Of a stretch of DNA of 64,000 bases, positions 11,864 to 21,255 are shown in pieces (position 1 is the first letter of the stretch; each line of letters starts with the position of its first letter). This DNA is from Nectonema munidae. Lineage: Eukaryota; Nematomorpha; Nectonematoida; Nectonematidae. The notes under the pieces are model-generated. The model saw only the letters and a list, made by a program, of their open reading frames with translations. It was not told the DNA's origin and did not search any database. The stretch covers positions 1,796,501 to 1,860,500 of the forward strand of contig JAUIRK010000509.1 of assembly GCA_030549495.1 (NCBI GenBank), given 5' to 3'. Position numbers and translations under genes: made by a program.

Positions 11864-12876
11864 TCATTACAGTATAATAATTATTATACTCTCTATTTTT
11901 AATTACATTTACGATGTTAATAAAAGACGGACAATCCAGATTATAAAATTGTTTGGTGCATTTGTTATCTTTACACTTGAAACATTTGGTTTGTTTATAA
12001 ATATGGCATTTGTCAAAAGTATGTTCACTAGAAAAACAAGTCTGACATTTGATCGCCTTTTTACATTCATGAGTAAAGTGATTATACTGAGTGCAGTTAA
12101 GACAATACTTGACTTTGAGGAAGAAAATGGAAACTTCATAGGAAAGAGGGCCATAAAATATTCTGTTTTTCAAGCAAAGAGCTTTAAAAAAAATTCTTTT
12201 TCAAAGATATCAATAAATTGAAGGATTTACTAGTTCTTTTAGATTCGAATTTAACAATTTTTTCAAATGCGTCAATTGGTATATCATTTTTAGAAGATAG
12301 GTGTTCTTTTATTTCATCTATATTATTGAAATCAAGAAATTTAGGGATGTTTTTTAGAATTATTCTAGGTATACGATTTTTACTAATAAAAACTTGATTT
12401 TGTATATTTTTGGCATTCAAAACAGATTCCGCCTTTTCAAGTTCAGTTCTATCATGAAAGTCAACAAATACCTTATTGTTAGAAATATTACTTCGCAATA
12501 TTTTAGATTTCGCAATATTTTTATGCAAAAAAGATACTTTATCAAAGCTTTCATTACCTATTGAATTACCTAAATCATTTTTAACATCAATAACCAGAGT
12601 ATTCCTTGGTTCTGAAGCTTTCTTAGAAATAGGATTAAATTTTGAGTTAGATGTCTTATTAAAAACATTTTCTTGAACGACTTCAGAATAAGTTTTTATA
12701 CAGGATTTTTCCACCAATTTTTCTATTTTATTCAACTTCTCTTCTAAATTTATAGAAACACCAAACTTTTCAATAATATACTCAAGTTTAAGCTTAATTT
12801 CTTTTTTAGTAAGAGATTCAACCGAATCCTTCAAATTACAAATAATGTCAACGAGTTCACAGGAATTCATGAACAA
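11856..12876 (-). pseudogene. LINE B ORF1, gag-like nucleic-acid-binding protein
   Basis: Translation starts at the ATG at 12876. The first 230 residues include a helical N-terminus and a Lys-rich RNA-recognition-like part (the segment around RIPRIILKNIPKF). The frame then changes at an A8 run at about 12186 and continues to 11856 with three Cys-rich knuckles: CLNCTQYNHFTHEC, CQTCFSSEHTFDKC and CFKCKDNKCTKQF. The stop overlaps the ORF2 start (11863) by a few bases, so ORF2 may be reached by re-initiation (inference). Such proteins coat LINE RNA in the cytoplasm. Confidence 0.85.
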
Positions 12877-12979
12877 AAAGTTAAAACAAAAACAAAATTA
12901 TACTTGTAAAACAGGCTAAATAAAAAAAGGAAACGCTAATCATTTAATTTAATCGCCACCTACCTACCTATATAAAAAC

Positions 12980-13339
12980 AAAAATAAAAGAGTCTCTACA
13001 TAATAACTTCTCCATGAAGATTTACTAAATTTTATTTTATTAATTTACCTTTTCTAAACTATGAATAATCTTGTCTTCTAAATATACGTATTCATAACTA
13101 ATAAATATTTTATTATTTTTATATTTTTGATCTAATCCTTTAAATAATGTCTGATTTACTGAATTTTACTCTTAGCGCTTCTTACTAATCTAACATTTGC
13201 AATACCCAGTAAAATATTATAATTTGTTTATTTAAATTTTGATTTTTCTAATATATTAAATATATTTGTTTTTCGCTTTAATATATTATAGTTTTATGGA
13301 TAATTTAACTCATTTATTGTGTTTTATTAATGGAATTAT
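12980..13339. other. AT-rich sequence
   Basis: No coding potential or repeat structure recognised. Confidence 0.6.
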
Positions 13340-13443
13340 TTGAGTCTCGGTCTAGATGATCTGAGTTCGATACCTAATAATGACTATCCTCCACATATGT
13401 CTACCTATGTCTTTCCTCGGATGCGATATCAACAACTAATAAG
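13340..13443 (+). repeat. tRNA-derived SINE, family 1, copy 1
   Basis: A box-B-like GAGTTCGATACC follows the GAGTCTCGG segment. The body (TGACTATCCTCCACATATGT, then TTCCTCGGATGCGATATCAA) matches the copy at 19998-20110. No adenosine-rich tail is retained. Confidence 0.65.
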
Positions 13444-13730
13444 TGAAAAAATTTTACATGTATAAATCTTAGCGTCTAAAAGATCCCGTACGTATCATAA
13501 TTGTGTTAAGATTTTAATAATATTGTTCAAACTATTTTTTTCTGTCTTTCTTTTTGATTTTGTTTTCTTTTTAATGCATATGGTGTTTTAAAGACGTAAA
13601 CGTGAGCTAGCTTAATTTATTTTTAATATTTCAATAATTTTTTCACTAAGGGCAATTTATCTTGAATTGTGTTAAATAAGGTGCTTTTATAAATATTTTT
13701 TCCGATATTCTGAGTTGGTATTTATATTAA

Positions 13731-13849
13731 CCCTTTGAGGCTTAGTGTGACACCGGTGTACCAATAAATAATAATCCTCTGGTTACAACATACAAAATTC
13801 CATTGAAAAAAGCAGACGATTATTCTTCAAAATTCTTGTCCTCAAAGGG
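13731..13849. mobile_element. TTAA-flanked MITE, piggyBac-like, copy 1
   Basis: The ends CCCTTTGAGG and CCTCAAAGGG are perfect inverted repeats between two TTAA tetramers (13727-13730, 13850-13853). The interior has the palindrome ACACCGGTGT and the block CATTGAAAAAAGCAGACGA. Related copies are at 32339, 58073 and 58889. A TTAA target and CCC..GGG termini are piggyBac traits. Confidence 0.75.
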
Positions 13850-13853
13850 TTAA

Positions 13854-14427
13854 GGCAGAGATAAAAAGATTAAAGATTCTGTGTTAGCCAGTATTATTCA
13901 TATTTTCTTTTTCAAGAAATAAATTTTATTCAATCATGTAATTTCCCCAAAAACGGTTTTTATGTATAATTTTATTAGATAAAATTCATTTATTAATTTG
14001 ATTAAAAACATTTTCCATCTGACTAAATATATTATTCATAAGATTGCCTAAAGTTCGATTTCCTCTGAAATTTTTCTCATTAATTTATTCTGTAATTGTT
14101 AAGGTTGAATATCTTTTTAGAATGATTAAAATTATTTTGTACATTTTTTTATTCTACTCACCACTTAAACATAGAAAAAATATTTTTTGCAAATGCGTTC
14201 TTAAACTGGTGTGAAATAGGATTTTGTCTATATCATAGATTTTATCATCCTTAAAAGTGTTTTAAATTGGATATAAAGTTTCTTAGCCTTCAAACAAAGT
14301 TTAGAATTATTTTTAGGATCCATTATTCTTTATGGTATTTAAATTAGTATAAAGGATCTTGGATATAAGGTATGTTATAAAAATCTCAACCTGCATAACA
14401 TTTATATTATCTCGTTAAATCACGTGT
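13854..14427. other. AT-rich sequence upstream of SMARCC
   Basis: It presumably holds part of the SMARCC promoter or a 5' intron. No core promoter motif can be assigned. Confidence 0.5.
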
Positions 14428-14447
14428 TGCCAACTATCATATTGCAG
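14428..14447 (+). other. Predicted 3' splice site upstream of SMARCC
   Basis: A sequence ending ATATTGCAG (AG at 14446-14447) stands 78 bp before the SMARCC ATG. A second acceptor-like AATTAG lies near 14517. This suggests an intron in the 5' UTR. Confidence 0.4.
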
Positions 14448-14525
14448 CTACTTTACTCAAAAAAATTTAAAGGCGGTTTGTGTTGCAATAATATAGTTTG
14501 CATATTTTATGAATTAGGAAGAAAA

Positions 14526-17500
14526 ATGATGGAGACATCTGTCAAGTGTCACTTTCTAAAATATGTGTACTTCAATAGCGAACACTTCAAGCAAAATTTG
14601 GATTTCGTTAAAAGTTGGATCAGTGAAAATAGCGCGTATTATTCCGAATACAAAAATATACTTTCTACCCCGCTCCTTTGTAACGTCGTACAAAGCTTTT
14701 TAATGCTCCAGGATGAGAAGTTTGCGGCGAAATCCGAAGCTCTTTACAACTTCATGAAGCTTCCGATTCGTTTATTTGCTGAGCCACGTGATAACTTCGG
14801 TTTGTGCAACTTTTTTTCCACATGGTTCAAATTTGCACATAGCAATAACATTAGGGATCTGAGTTTTAACAAACTTAGTGACGGTATGTTCGCAAAGTTT
14901 ATCACTCAGGTGAACCAAGACCTGACTGATGCTGGATTTCCACTGAAGTACAAAGTATTTCTCGATAAAAAGTTGAGTGGGAAAGTGATTTCAAAGATTG
15001 AGGGTATCAGGACTAAGAAGAGTGAGTTCTTCAGCATCGTAACAGAGTCTTCTGAAGCCACGCACTGCATTGTGAAAGAAGGTTTGAGTGATTACTTGAA
15101 CAAATTTCTCAATGATAATCTTTTCAGTGTTGAAGATAAAAGCGTGCATGATTCCTGCATTCGTGTTCACCGCTTCTATCATCCCAGCAGCTATGACTCC
15201 TGGTATCCTGTCGACTCGAATATTAATACACAGAATGTCTCCGTCTTTAAATACAACTCGATTATTAAGCCGTTTCAAGTTTTTGCTGACTGGCTCCTAG
15301 ACTCATACGCTTTTGCGGAATGGATGAATGAAAGGGACTACGAAGTTCATTTCTGCAAATCTGCTCAGATCCTTTTGGATTCGGACTTAAGCCTGGTGTT
15401 TAAAGCCGGACTAATGGAGAAAGTGGATCCCTCTTTCAAAGACGAAGTCTATCACCTGCCTTCTTCCTCGAGGTTTAAATGCCAAGCTCCGTCAACTGAT
15501 GATAACGAGCATAAACACCGAAGTTCTTCCAAGCGAAGACTCATTTCCTCAACCACTTTTTCTAGTCATGACAAAAAGGCTAAAGCTAGCAGTAGTATGA
15601 ATATGCATTTTAGCAATAGCATAAGTGAAAGTTCCAATGAAGCACCAACCGTTTCATCGGTTGAAACAGAAGACAAAAAATCTTTAGATGTTACTAAAGA
15701 TTTTCAAAATCCTCCATCTTCTACTTCAATTCACGAAATAAACTTTGTTAAAAACTCTAAAAAAGAAACCGAGTTATTGGGATTGTTCAAGAACTCTCAT
15801 GTCACTGAAATTGGCTGCTACAAGAAGTCGCGAACTAGCAATGACTGTAACAATGTAGATGATGTAAGCATTGCACGGAACAGTGAATCAGATTCGCACG
15901 TTTCTTCTTGCTCAGCTTCAGCCATAGAGCAAAGTCATCACATCATTATTCCTAGCTACTCTGCCTGGTTCGACTATAACTCCATTCATGAAATTGAGAA
16001 GAAAGCGCTCCCTGAGTTTTTCAATGACAAAAATCGAAGCAAAACTCCCCAAGCGTATCTCGCATACCGCAACTTCGCCATCGACACTTTTCGCTTGAAT
16101 CCAGGAGAGTATTTAACAAGCACTGCGATGCGACGCAATCTTGCTGGCGACATTTGCGCCATCATGCGTGTGCACTCCTTTTTGGAGCAGTGGGGCCTGA
16201 TCAACTATCAAGTGAGTAACGAGAATAGGCCCTTGCCTCTTGGTCCGCCATCAACATCTCATTTTCACATTTTGGCTGATGCCCCGTCTGGCTTGGCAAA
16301 TCTCGCAGCTTCCAAATCCGCTCCTACCTTCCCCTCTTCCGAGCAAGCGACAGGAGTTAATAACAGACTAAGGGCCTTGATAGCAAGTCCGCCCGCAGCT
16401 CCAGTATCTGCCGATGCGGTTAATTCCTCCACCGATTCTCCTGAAATCGTCGAGACCAAGAAAGGTGACAAGGGGGCAAGTCAAGCAGATGTCGCTGCCT
16501 GCGACGAGAGTCTTAACGGCGAATCCAAAGAAGAACGAGATGCTTTATCGCAAGAGTCCAAGTTTGGCTTAAAAGATATAGAGAATACGCTGACTAAGAA
16601 AGTAAGCGGATTGAATGGAAGCAAGGGCGCAGTTGGTAAAGCGGAATGGAGTGATAAAGAGGTGTTGTTGCTTTTGGAAGGCCTCGAACTTTATAAAGAC
16701 GACTGGAACAAAGTTTCCGAGCATGTGAGCACACACACTCATGACGAATGCATAATCAAGTTTCTTCAACTTCCCATTGAAGACAACTTCTTTGACGGCG
16801 AAGCGCACTCTACTGAAATCAGCGAAAATATCATCCCTTTTTCCCAAACCGGCAACCCCATCTTGTCCTCCGTCGTTTTTCTAGCCTCTGTCGTGGATCC
16901 GAGGGTAGCTGCAGCTGCTGCACAGTCCGCTCTCTCTGAATTTTCTAGCTTGAAGAATGAAATGCTCGACAAAAGTGTGTCTAGTACTCAAGATAAAGAC
17001 AAAGAAGACAAAATTGCTTCCTCAAAAGAAAGTAAGGGTCTCCCAGAGACACCCAAGAAATCTGAAGAAGGTCAATTAAGTGAGTCTGATAAAAAAGAAG
17101 AACTGGGCCCAGAAGAAAACAAAAGGAGTTCTGAAAGCTCTTTAGATTGTGAAAGTGTTGAAAAAGATGTGGGCTCTCCCAATAGTGAGCATGGGAGAGT
17201 AAAGAACACTGTTAGTGATGAGCAGATGGTTCAGAAAGCGGCCGCCATTGCCTTATCTGCCGCTGCCGTAAAAGCGCATCACTTGGCTTCCTCAGAAGAA
17301 AAAAAGATTAAACAGCTAGCAACGCTTTTGATTGAGCTGCAGATCAAAAAGAATGAGATAAAGATGAAACATATGGAAGAGGTTGAAGCGGTGATCGAGA
17401 AGGAGCGCTTGCATCTCGAAACTCTTCGCAATGAGCTGTTGCGGGAGAGACAGGCCTTCAACATGGAGCAAATCCGAGCCATCGAGGCAAAAGCCGCCCT

Positions 17501-17702
17501 CGCTCTCAAAAATGGGTTGTCTTCGGTTGAGGGTATCACGAGTACTTCTAGCAACACCGCCACCATCACTCCGTCCACTCAACCACACACAGCGTTAGCG
17601 CTCTTAGCAGTGACCACCACCGCTTCTCTACCTACCCCAGATCCAGCCTTCCTCAATGCCACCACTACTGCTCTACCTACCGTCACTAGTAAAATAAGCT
17701 GA
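14526..17702 (+). CDS. mor: SWI/SNF core subunit SMARCC (Moira/BAF155-BAF170)
   Basis: This is a scaffold subunit of the nuclear BAP/PBAP (BAF) ATP-dependent chromatin remodeller. The protein has 1058 residues in a single exon. The N-terminal module (about 1-290) keeps the family segment YHPSSYDSWYPVD followed by ADWLLDSYAFAEWMNERDYEV (shown in parts), like the BRCT/chromo-like region of SMARCC. A Ser-rich linker follows (about 310-460). Next come SWIRM (471-563, opening HHIIIPSYSAWFDYNS), SANT (705-755, KAEWSDKEVLLLLEGLELY), the FSQTGNP..SVVDPRVAAAAA block (about 772-805), an acidic Glu/Ser/Lys linker and a coiled coil (about 924-980) that pairs subunits. The tail is Thr/Ala/Pro-rich, without the long Gln/Pro tail of vertebrates. 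The ATG at 14526 is chosen (another at 14529) because upstream residues look non-coding and an acceptor precedes them. It is intact. Confidence 0.95.
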   Translation: MMETSVKCHFLKYVYFNSEHFKQNLDFVKSWISENSAYYSEYKNILSTPLLCNVVQSFLMLQDEKFAAKSEALYNFMKLPIRLFAEPRDNFGLCNFFSTWFKFAHSNNIRDLSFNKLSDGMFAKFITQVNQDLTDAGFPLKYKVFLDKKLSGKVISKIEGIRTKKSEFFSIVTESSEATHCIVKEGLSDYLNKFLNDNLFSVEDKSVHDSCIRVHRFYHPSSYDSWYPVDSNINTQNVSVFKYNSIIKPFQVFADWLLDSYAFAEWMNERDYEVHFCKSAQILLDSDLSLVFKAGLMEKVDPSFKDEVYHLPSSSRFKCQAPSTDDNEHKHRSSSKRRLISSTTFSSHDKKAKASSSMNMHFSNSISESSNEAPTVSSVETEDKKSLDVTKDFQNPPSSTSIHEINFVKNSKKETELLGLFKNSHVTEIGCYKKSRTSNDCNNVDDVSIARNSESDSHVSSCSASAIEQSHHIIIPSYSAWFDYNSIHEIEKKALPEFFNDKNRSKTPQAYLAYRNFAIDTFRLNPGEYLTSTAMRRNLAGDICAIMRVHSFLEQWGLINYQVSNENRPLPLGPPSTSHFHILADAPSGLANLAASKSAPTFPSSEQATGVNNRLRALIASPPAAPVSADAVNSSTDSPEIVETKKGDKGASQADVAACDESLNGESKEERDALSQESKFGLKDIENTLTKKVSGLNGSKGAVGKAEWSDKEVLLLLEGLELYKDDWNKVSEHVSTHTHDECIIKFLQLPIEDNFFDGEAHSTEISENIIPFSQTGNPILSSVVFLASVVDPRVAAAAAQSALSEFSSLKNEMLDKSVSSTQDKDKEDKIASSKESKGLPETPKKSEEGQLSESDKKEELGPEENKRSSESSLDCESVEKDVGSPNSEHGRVKNTVSDEQMVQKAAAIALSAAAVKAHHLASSEEKKIKQLATLLIELQIKKNEIKMKHMEEVEAVIEKERLHLETLRNELLRERQAFNMEQIRAIEAKAALALKNGLSSVEGITSTSSNTATITPSTQPHTALALLAVTTTASLPTPDPAFLNATTTALPTVTSKIS

Positions 17703-17875
17703 ATGGCATTCACTCTATCCTAATACTGATTTTGATTAAGATTTTGTCTACTTTTCACAAATTTTGATCATGTGATATATGAATATAGTCTTTGTTGAAA
17801 TCAAAATTTATATACTCTTCTTCATATACTATATACAGTCGTATTATGTAATATGCATGTATTCAAGTAATTTTA

Positions 17876-17881
17876 AATAAA
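17876..17881 (+). terminator. Poly(A) signal AATAAA of SMARCC
   Basis: A canonical hexamer 174 bp after the stop codon, followed by a T-rich stretch. Confidence 0.5.
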
Positions 17882-19400
17882 ACTATTTTTTACCCTCAAC
17901 TCTAACTTTAGAGCGTCTGTTGACCGGAATTTTTAAAACTTCGTGATTTAAGAGAGAATGTTTCGGCTTTCTCTCAGCCTACCCTCGCCAAAACACCGTT
18001 GCATTCACAATCAGAAGAGTTACGAAGAAATCTTTTTGATCCACATTATTTTTTGTGTTCTCAATCCTTTCTATGCCTCAAAAAATGTTTAACGTCAATT
18101 GCCACCTCATACAAATTTAAAATGGGCAAGCTAAATTTGTTTAAAGGGCAATATATATTAGCAATGGCATAGCCAGGAATTTGAATGGCTTAGCCATCGG
18201 GGCTGCCCCTTACTGCCTACATCATTGTGTATAAACTAAGATTTCAAGAACGCAAAGCTCAAAATAAGGATTTAAAAATCAATCCATGTAAAATGTGTTG
18301 TAATGGTATTTTATATTTTGTTTATACAAAAATTTCATCTTATCACGATGTAGCGATTTCGAAACTAGCTGCTTTTATATTGTAGATATTTTTTATTTTA
18401 AACTATTTTTTGATTTAGCTAATTCATTTTATTTTGTGCTTTAATTTTTTTGCTATTTTAATTTCGCCTATTTCCTCTCTAATTTTCAAAATAAAGGATA
18501 AAGATTCTTAAATTTAGTTTGATCTGTTTTTGAAGAGATAAATTAAATTAGGATATCTTTTTTAATAATTCATTGCTTACACAAAAGATGTACATATGCT
18601 CATGATGGATATTCCTTATCTTTTGAAACTTTTAAGTAAGAATAATGAAAGCACGAACAAAATGACATGCCCCCTCTCTAACAAGAAAATGCAAATCATC
18701 TAATCTACCATTTGGATTCGAAAATGCTAAATTTATAGAAGTTAAAAATTTAGGTTAAAAGCTGGACAGAAAGAGGATAAAGTTCACTCGGAAGCGCCAA
18801 AATCAATTTAATGGAAAACGAAAAAGATTAAAAATCTTTGATTAAGCATTCAACATCCGCCTTATTTTTGTCACGTCCACAATTGTAAAATATTCAAACC
18901 AAAATTATTCGTTTGTCTCTCCTTTCTTTATTCTCAAAGGATTATAATGCAGATTCAGAGTTCCACCTGTCACCAGGCCACATGCAGTGAGTGTTAACGC
19001 TTCTAATATCTTGTTTATCATGCTAGAGTTTAGTTTACCCTTCGTTTTAGTTTTCATTCTGTTTAACTTTTATTTTAGCTTTGTATTCATCTCGAAGATC
19101 TTATAAGCGAGTGATACCATTGAAGAGCTGCCTGATTATGACCTTATTCTAATAAATATTTATCATTGATTTACAACTGGAGCTTAGTACTTTGAGTCTA
19201 TAGTACTATGCCAGTAGTTGCCTAACTTTTTTGTTATTTTACCATGCACCCAGTTCAACCACCCAGATTCCCGTTCATGTATAAGAGAGAAAAAGTAGTC
19301 AAAAGACGCGGATTCAAAACATACTGATAAGCACATATATATAGTTGCGTGGCAAAACGGATATAGAGCCATTATCAACAACGTAACGACTTTTTTGTTT
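17882..19400. other. Intergenic sequence, no gene recognised
   Basis: A stretch near 18165-18215 (GGCATAGCCAGGAATTT, then GGGGCTGCCCC) resembles one terminus of a hAT-type MITE, but no partner end was found. A short frame ending in a donor-like CAGTGAGT near 18985 was too short to judge. Confidence 0.5.
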
Positions 19401-20640
19401 GTCCTTAGAATTAGATTAGTGAAACGGGTGACTTATATCATATTTGAGTCAGTTGCTTGCCTTGGACTTGATTGGGAGAAGTAGAAAATCCAGACTTACA
19501 AAGTTACTTTGTGGAAAACAGAATGAGGACAGTGTTCAAGTTTTGCTATGAAAGCATTGATGGCATCAGTGGGCACAACCACGTTGCTCCTTTGTCTCTG
19601 TAATCAACAAGAAAGGCCATTCGTGCTACCAATCCTTCCTTGGTAAAGAAACTGATCGGTCCACCTTGTTCAAATCAAAAAAACCTAGCGAGTTCCTTTC
19701 AAACTTATTTGCTTCAACTTCACGGTAGCTATGAATCCTGATCCTGAACCAAGCAAATTAGCCTCGCAAACCCCTTCCAGTTTGTTCCAACTGTTCAAAA
19801 AATGTGTAGTTAATGCCATTACAACTGCCTTTGTTGATATTTTTCGGGAAAAAAGAATCTTCCTTTGTCAGCAATGAAGCGGTTGAAAAGAAGAAGTTTT
19901 GCCATCAGGAGAGGCTTTAAAGCACACAACAGACTAAGAGATATGTGTACCCTCCTAGACAAAATAGTTGAACTGTTGTAATGCATGTAACTATTTTGAT
20001 ACAATCTCTCGATCCAGATGGTGTGAGTTCGATTCCGGTTGTTGACTATCCTTACCATCTGTCCAGCTATGGAATATTATTCTTCTCTTGAATGCGATAC
20101 CGACAATTAAAAAAATAACACAAGAAAAGTATGACCAATTTCATGAAGCAGTTCAACTTTATTATAAGGATGTCCCCTTATATATTCAAAAGAAGTTTCC
20201 AACAAAAAGAGGTGTGTGCAACAGTGCACATGTTGATGTCACTCAAATAGACAAAGCTGAGTGATATCAAGTAGAGTTTTTCATTGATATATACTCAAAG
20301 CAAACCTTCTTGAAAAACACGAACAATGACTTGTTTGAGGATATTTCTGATTTTAACAGTCCTCGTCTACTGTAGAAATTGGAGAGAATGCATGTGCTGA
20401 AGGAAGAGTTCTTTACGGTATCAAAGAGGAAGAACAACATTGGTCATTGTTGGATTGATGTTTGGTGGGTGACATTACATTTCCAAATTCCAATTTTCAG
20501 AAACAGAAGCTGTGTTTGCTCTTCCAAATACAAACGTAAAGTGCTTAATACGCGTAGTTTTGTACAAAAAAACCGAAATTGACACTTGATTCAGGACATA
20601 ACTATTGTAAAGTAGAAGATTGTATAGAGCATAAACGCAG
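19401..20640 (+). pseudogene. Degraded coding-like remnant, family unknown
   Basis: Several short frames read like broken protein, for example AMNPDPEPSKLASQTPSSLF near 19730 and QFHEAVQLYYKDVPLYIQKK near 20138-20197. They are full of stops. A SINE (19998-20110) interrupts the stretch. Its composition is less AT-rich than its surroundings, consistent with a dead transposon or gene. The family was not identified. Confidence 0.25.
19998..20110 (+). repeat. tRNA-derived SINE, family 1, copy 2
   Basis: Box B GAGTTCGATTCC, then TTGACTATCCTTACCATCTG, then TTCTTCTCTTGAATGCGATA. The order and sequence match the copy at 13340-13443. It is the better preserved of the two. Confidence 0.7.
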
Positions 20641-20739
20641 ATGATTTTATTTTGGTAAAATCGTCAATATTCTACTCGTGTTAACCTTATTACCCGCCCC
20701 TATTTTTCTCAGATAATAAGTTTTTATAAATATTTTTAA

Positions 20740-21040
20740 TGTTACATATATATTTCAACTATGCGCAATTTTGTGGTGATGTCCATTTTTTATCAAAATT
20801 AATCAAACCTGTCAAAAAATAGATGTATATTTGACAGGTCACCACCTTAAAAAGGAACTTTTTATTTAAATAATTATATAAAGTTTTTTACACATGTATA
20901 CCCACTTTCAAATATGCAGAATTTAGTGGTGATATTCATTTTTTATGAAAATCAATCAAACCTGTCAAAAATACCCATTTTCAAGCATGCTGATTTCAGT
21001 GGTGATATTCATTAAAAAAATCGATTAAACCTGTAAATCA
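20740..21040 (+). repeat. Three diverged tandem copies of a short unit
   Basis: The block GTGGTGATATTCATTTTTTA (variants) followed by AATCAATCAAACCTGTCAAA recurs with GTGGTGAT at about 20773, 20926 and 20999. Spacing is uneven (about 150 then 73 bp). Confidence 0.6.
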
Positions 21041-21255
21041 GTGTCAATTATATAAACTTCAAAATAAATTCTACTTGCAGTATTTCTCTGGTAATTATTT
21101 TCTTAATTTATTTAATAAACCAACTTAAGGTGTTTAATTCACTCAAAATATTTCATTTGTCAGTAACTTATGTATCTCGATAGGACCTCCATTTTTTTGG
21201 CTACAAATTCGTTATCGGCTCGTAGTCTCTAAGTCATATCTTCTATGCTTTACAG

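Larger units (their letters stand above)
8651..12959 (-). mobile_element. Full-length Jockey/CR1-like LINE (family B, 4.3 kb)
   Basis: A two-ORF non-LTR element on the minus strand, bordered by the 10-bp duplication CTACCTACCT. In element order it has a short 5' UTR, ORF1 with CCHC knuckles, ORF2 with an APE-type endonuclease and RT, a 3' UTR, and a (TTC)n tail at 8651-8670. Three frame breaks fall in A/T runs of 7-8 bases, and one in-frame stop is visible, so it is young. It inserted into the 5' edge of the older LINE A. Relatives lie at 50.1-51.5 kb and 61.95-62.65 kb. Confidence 0.9.
6685..12968 (-). mobile_element. LINE with RNase H (family A), split by an inserted LINE
   Basis: This is a 5'-truncated non-LTR element on the minus strand. 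Its body (6685-8640) begins within reverse transcriptase motif B and runs through a YSDD active-site box (near 8567), the QVKYLGLTF segment, RNase H and a C-terminal zinc knuckle. The direct repeats TATATAAAAAC at 6674-6684 and 12969-12979 are its target-site duplication. The second LINE (8651-12959) lies inside these boundaries at the very 5' edge of family A. The 3' end on the minus strand is a short run of TACC units. Confidence 0.85.
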
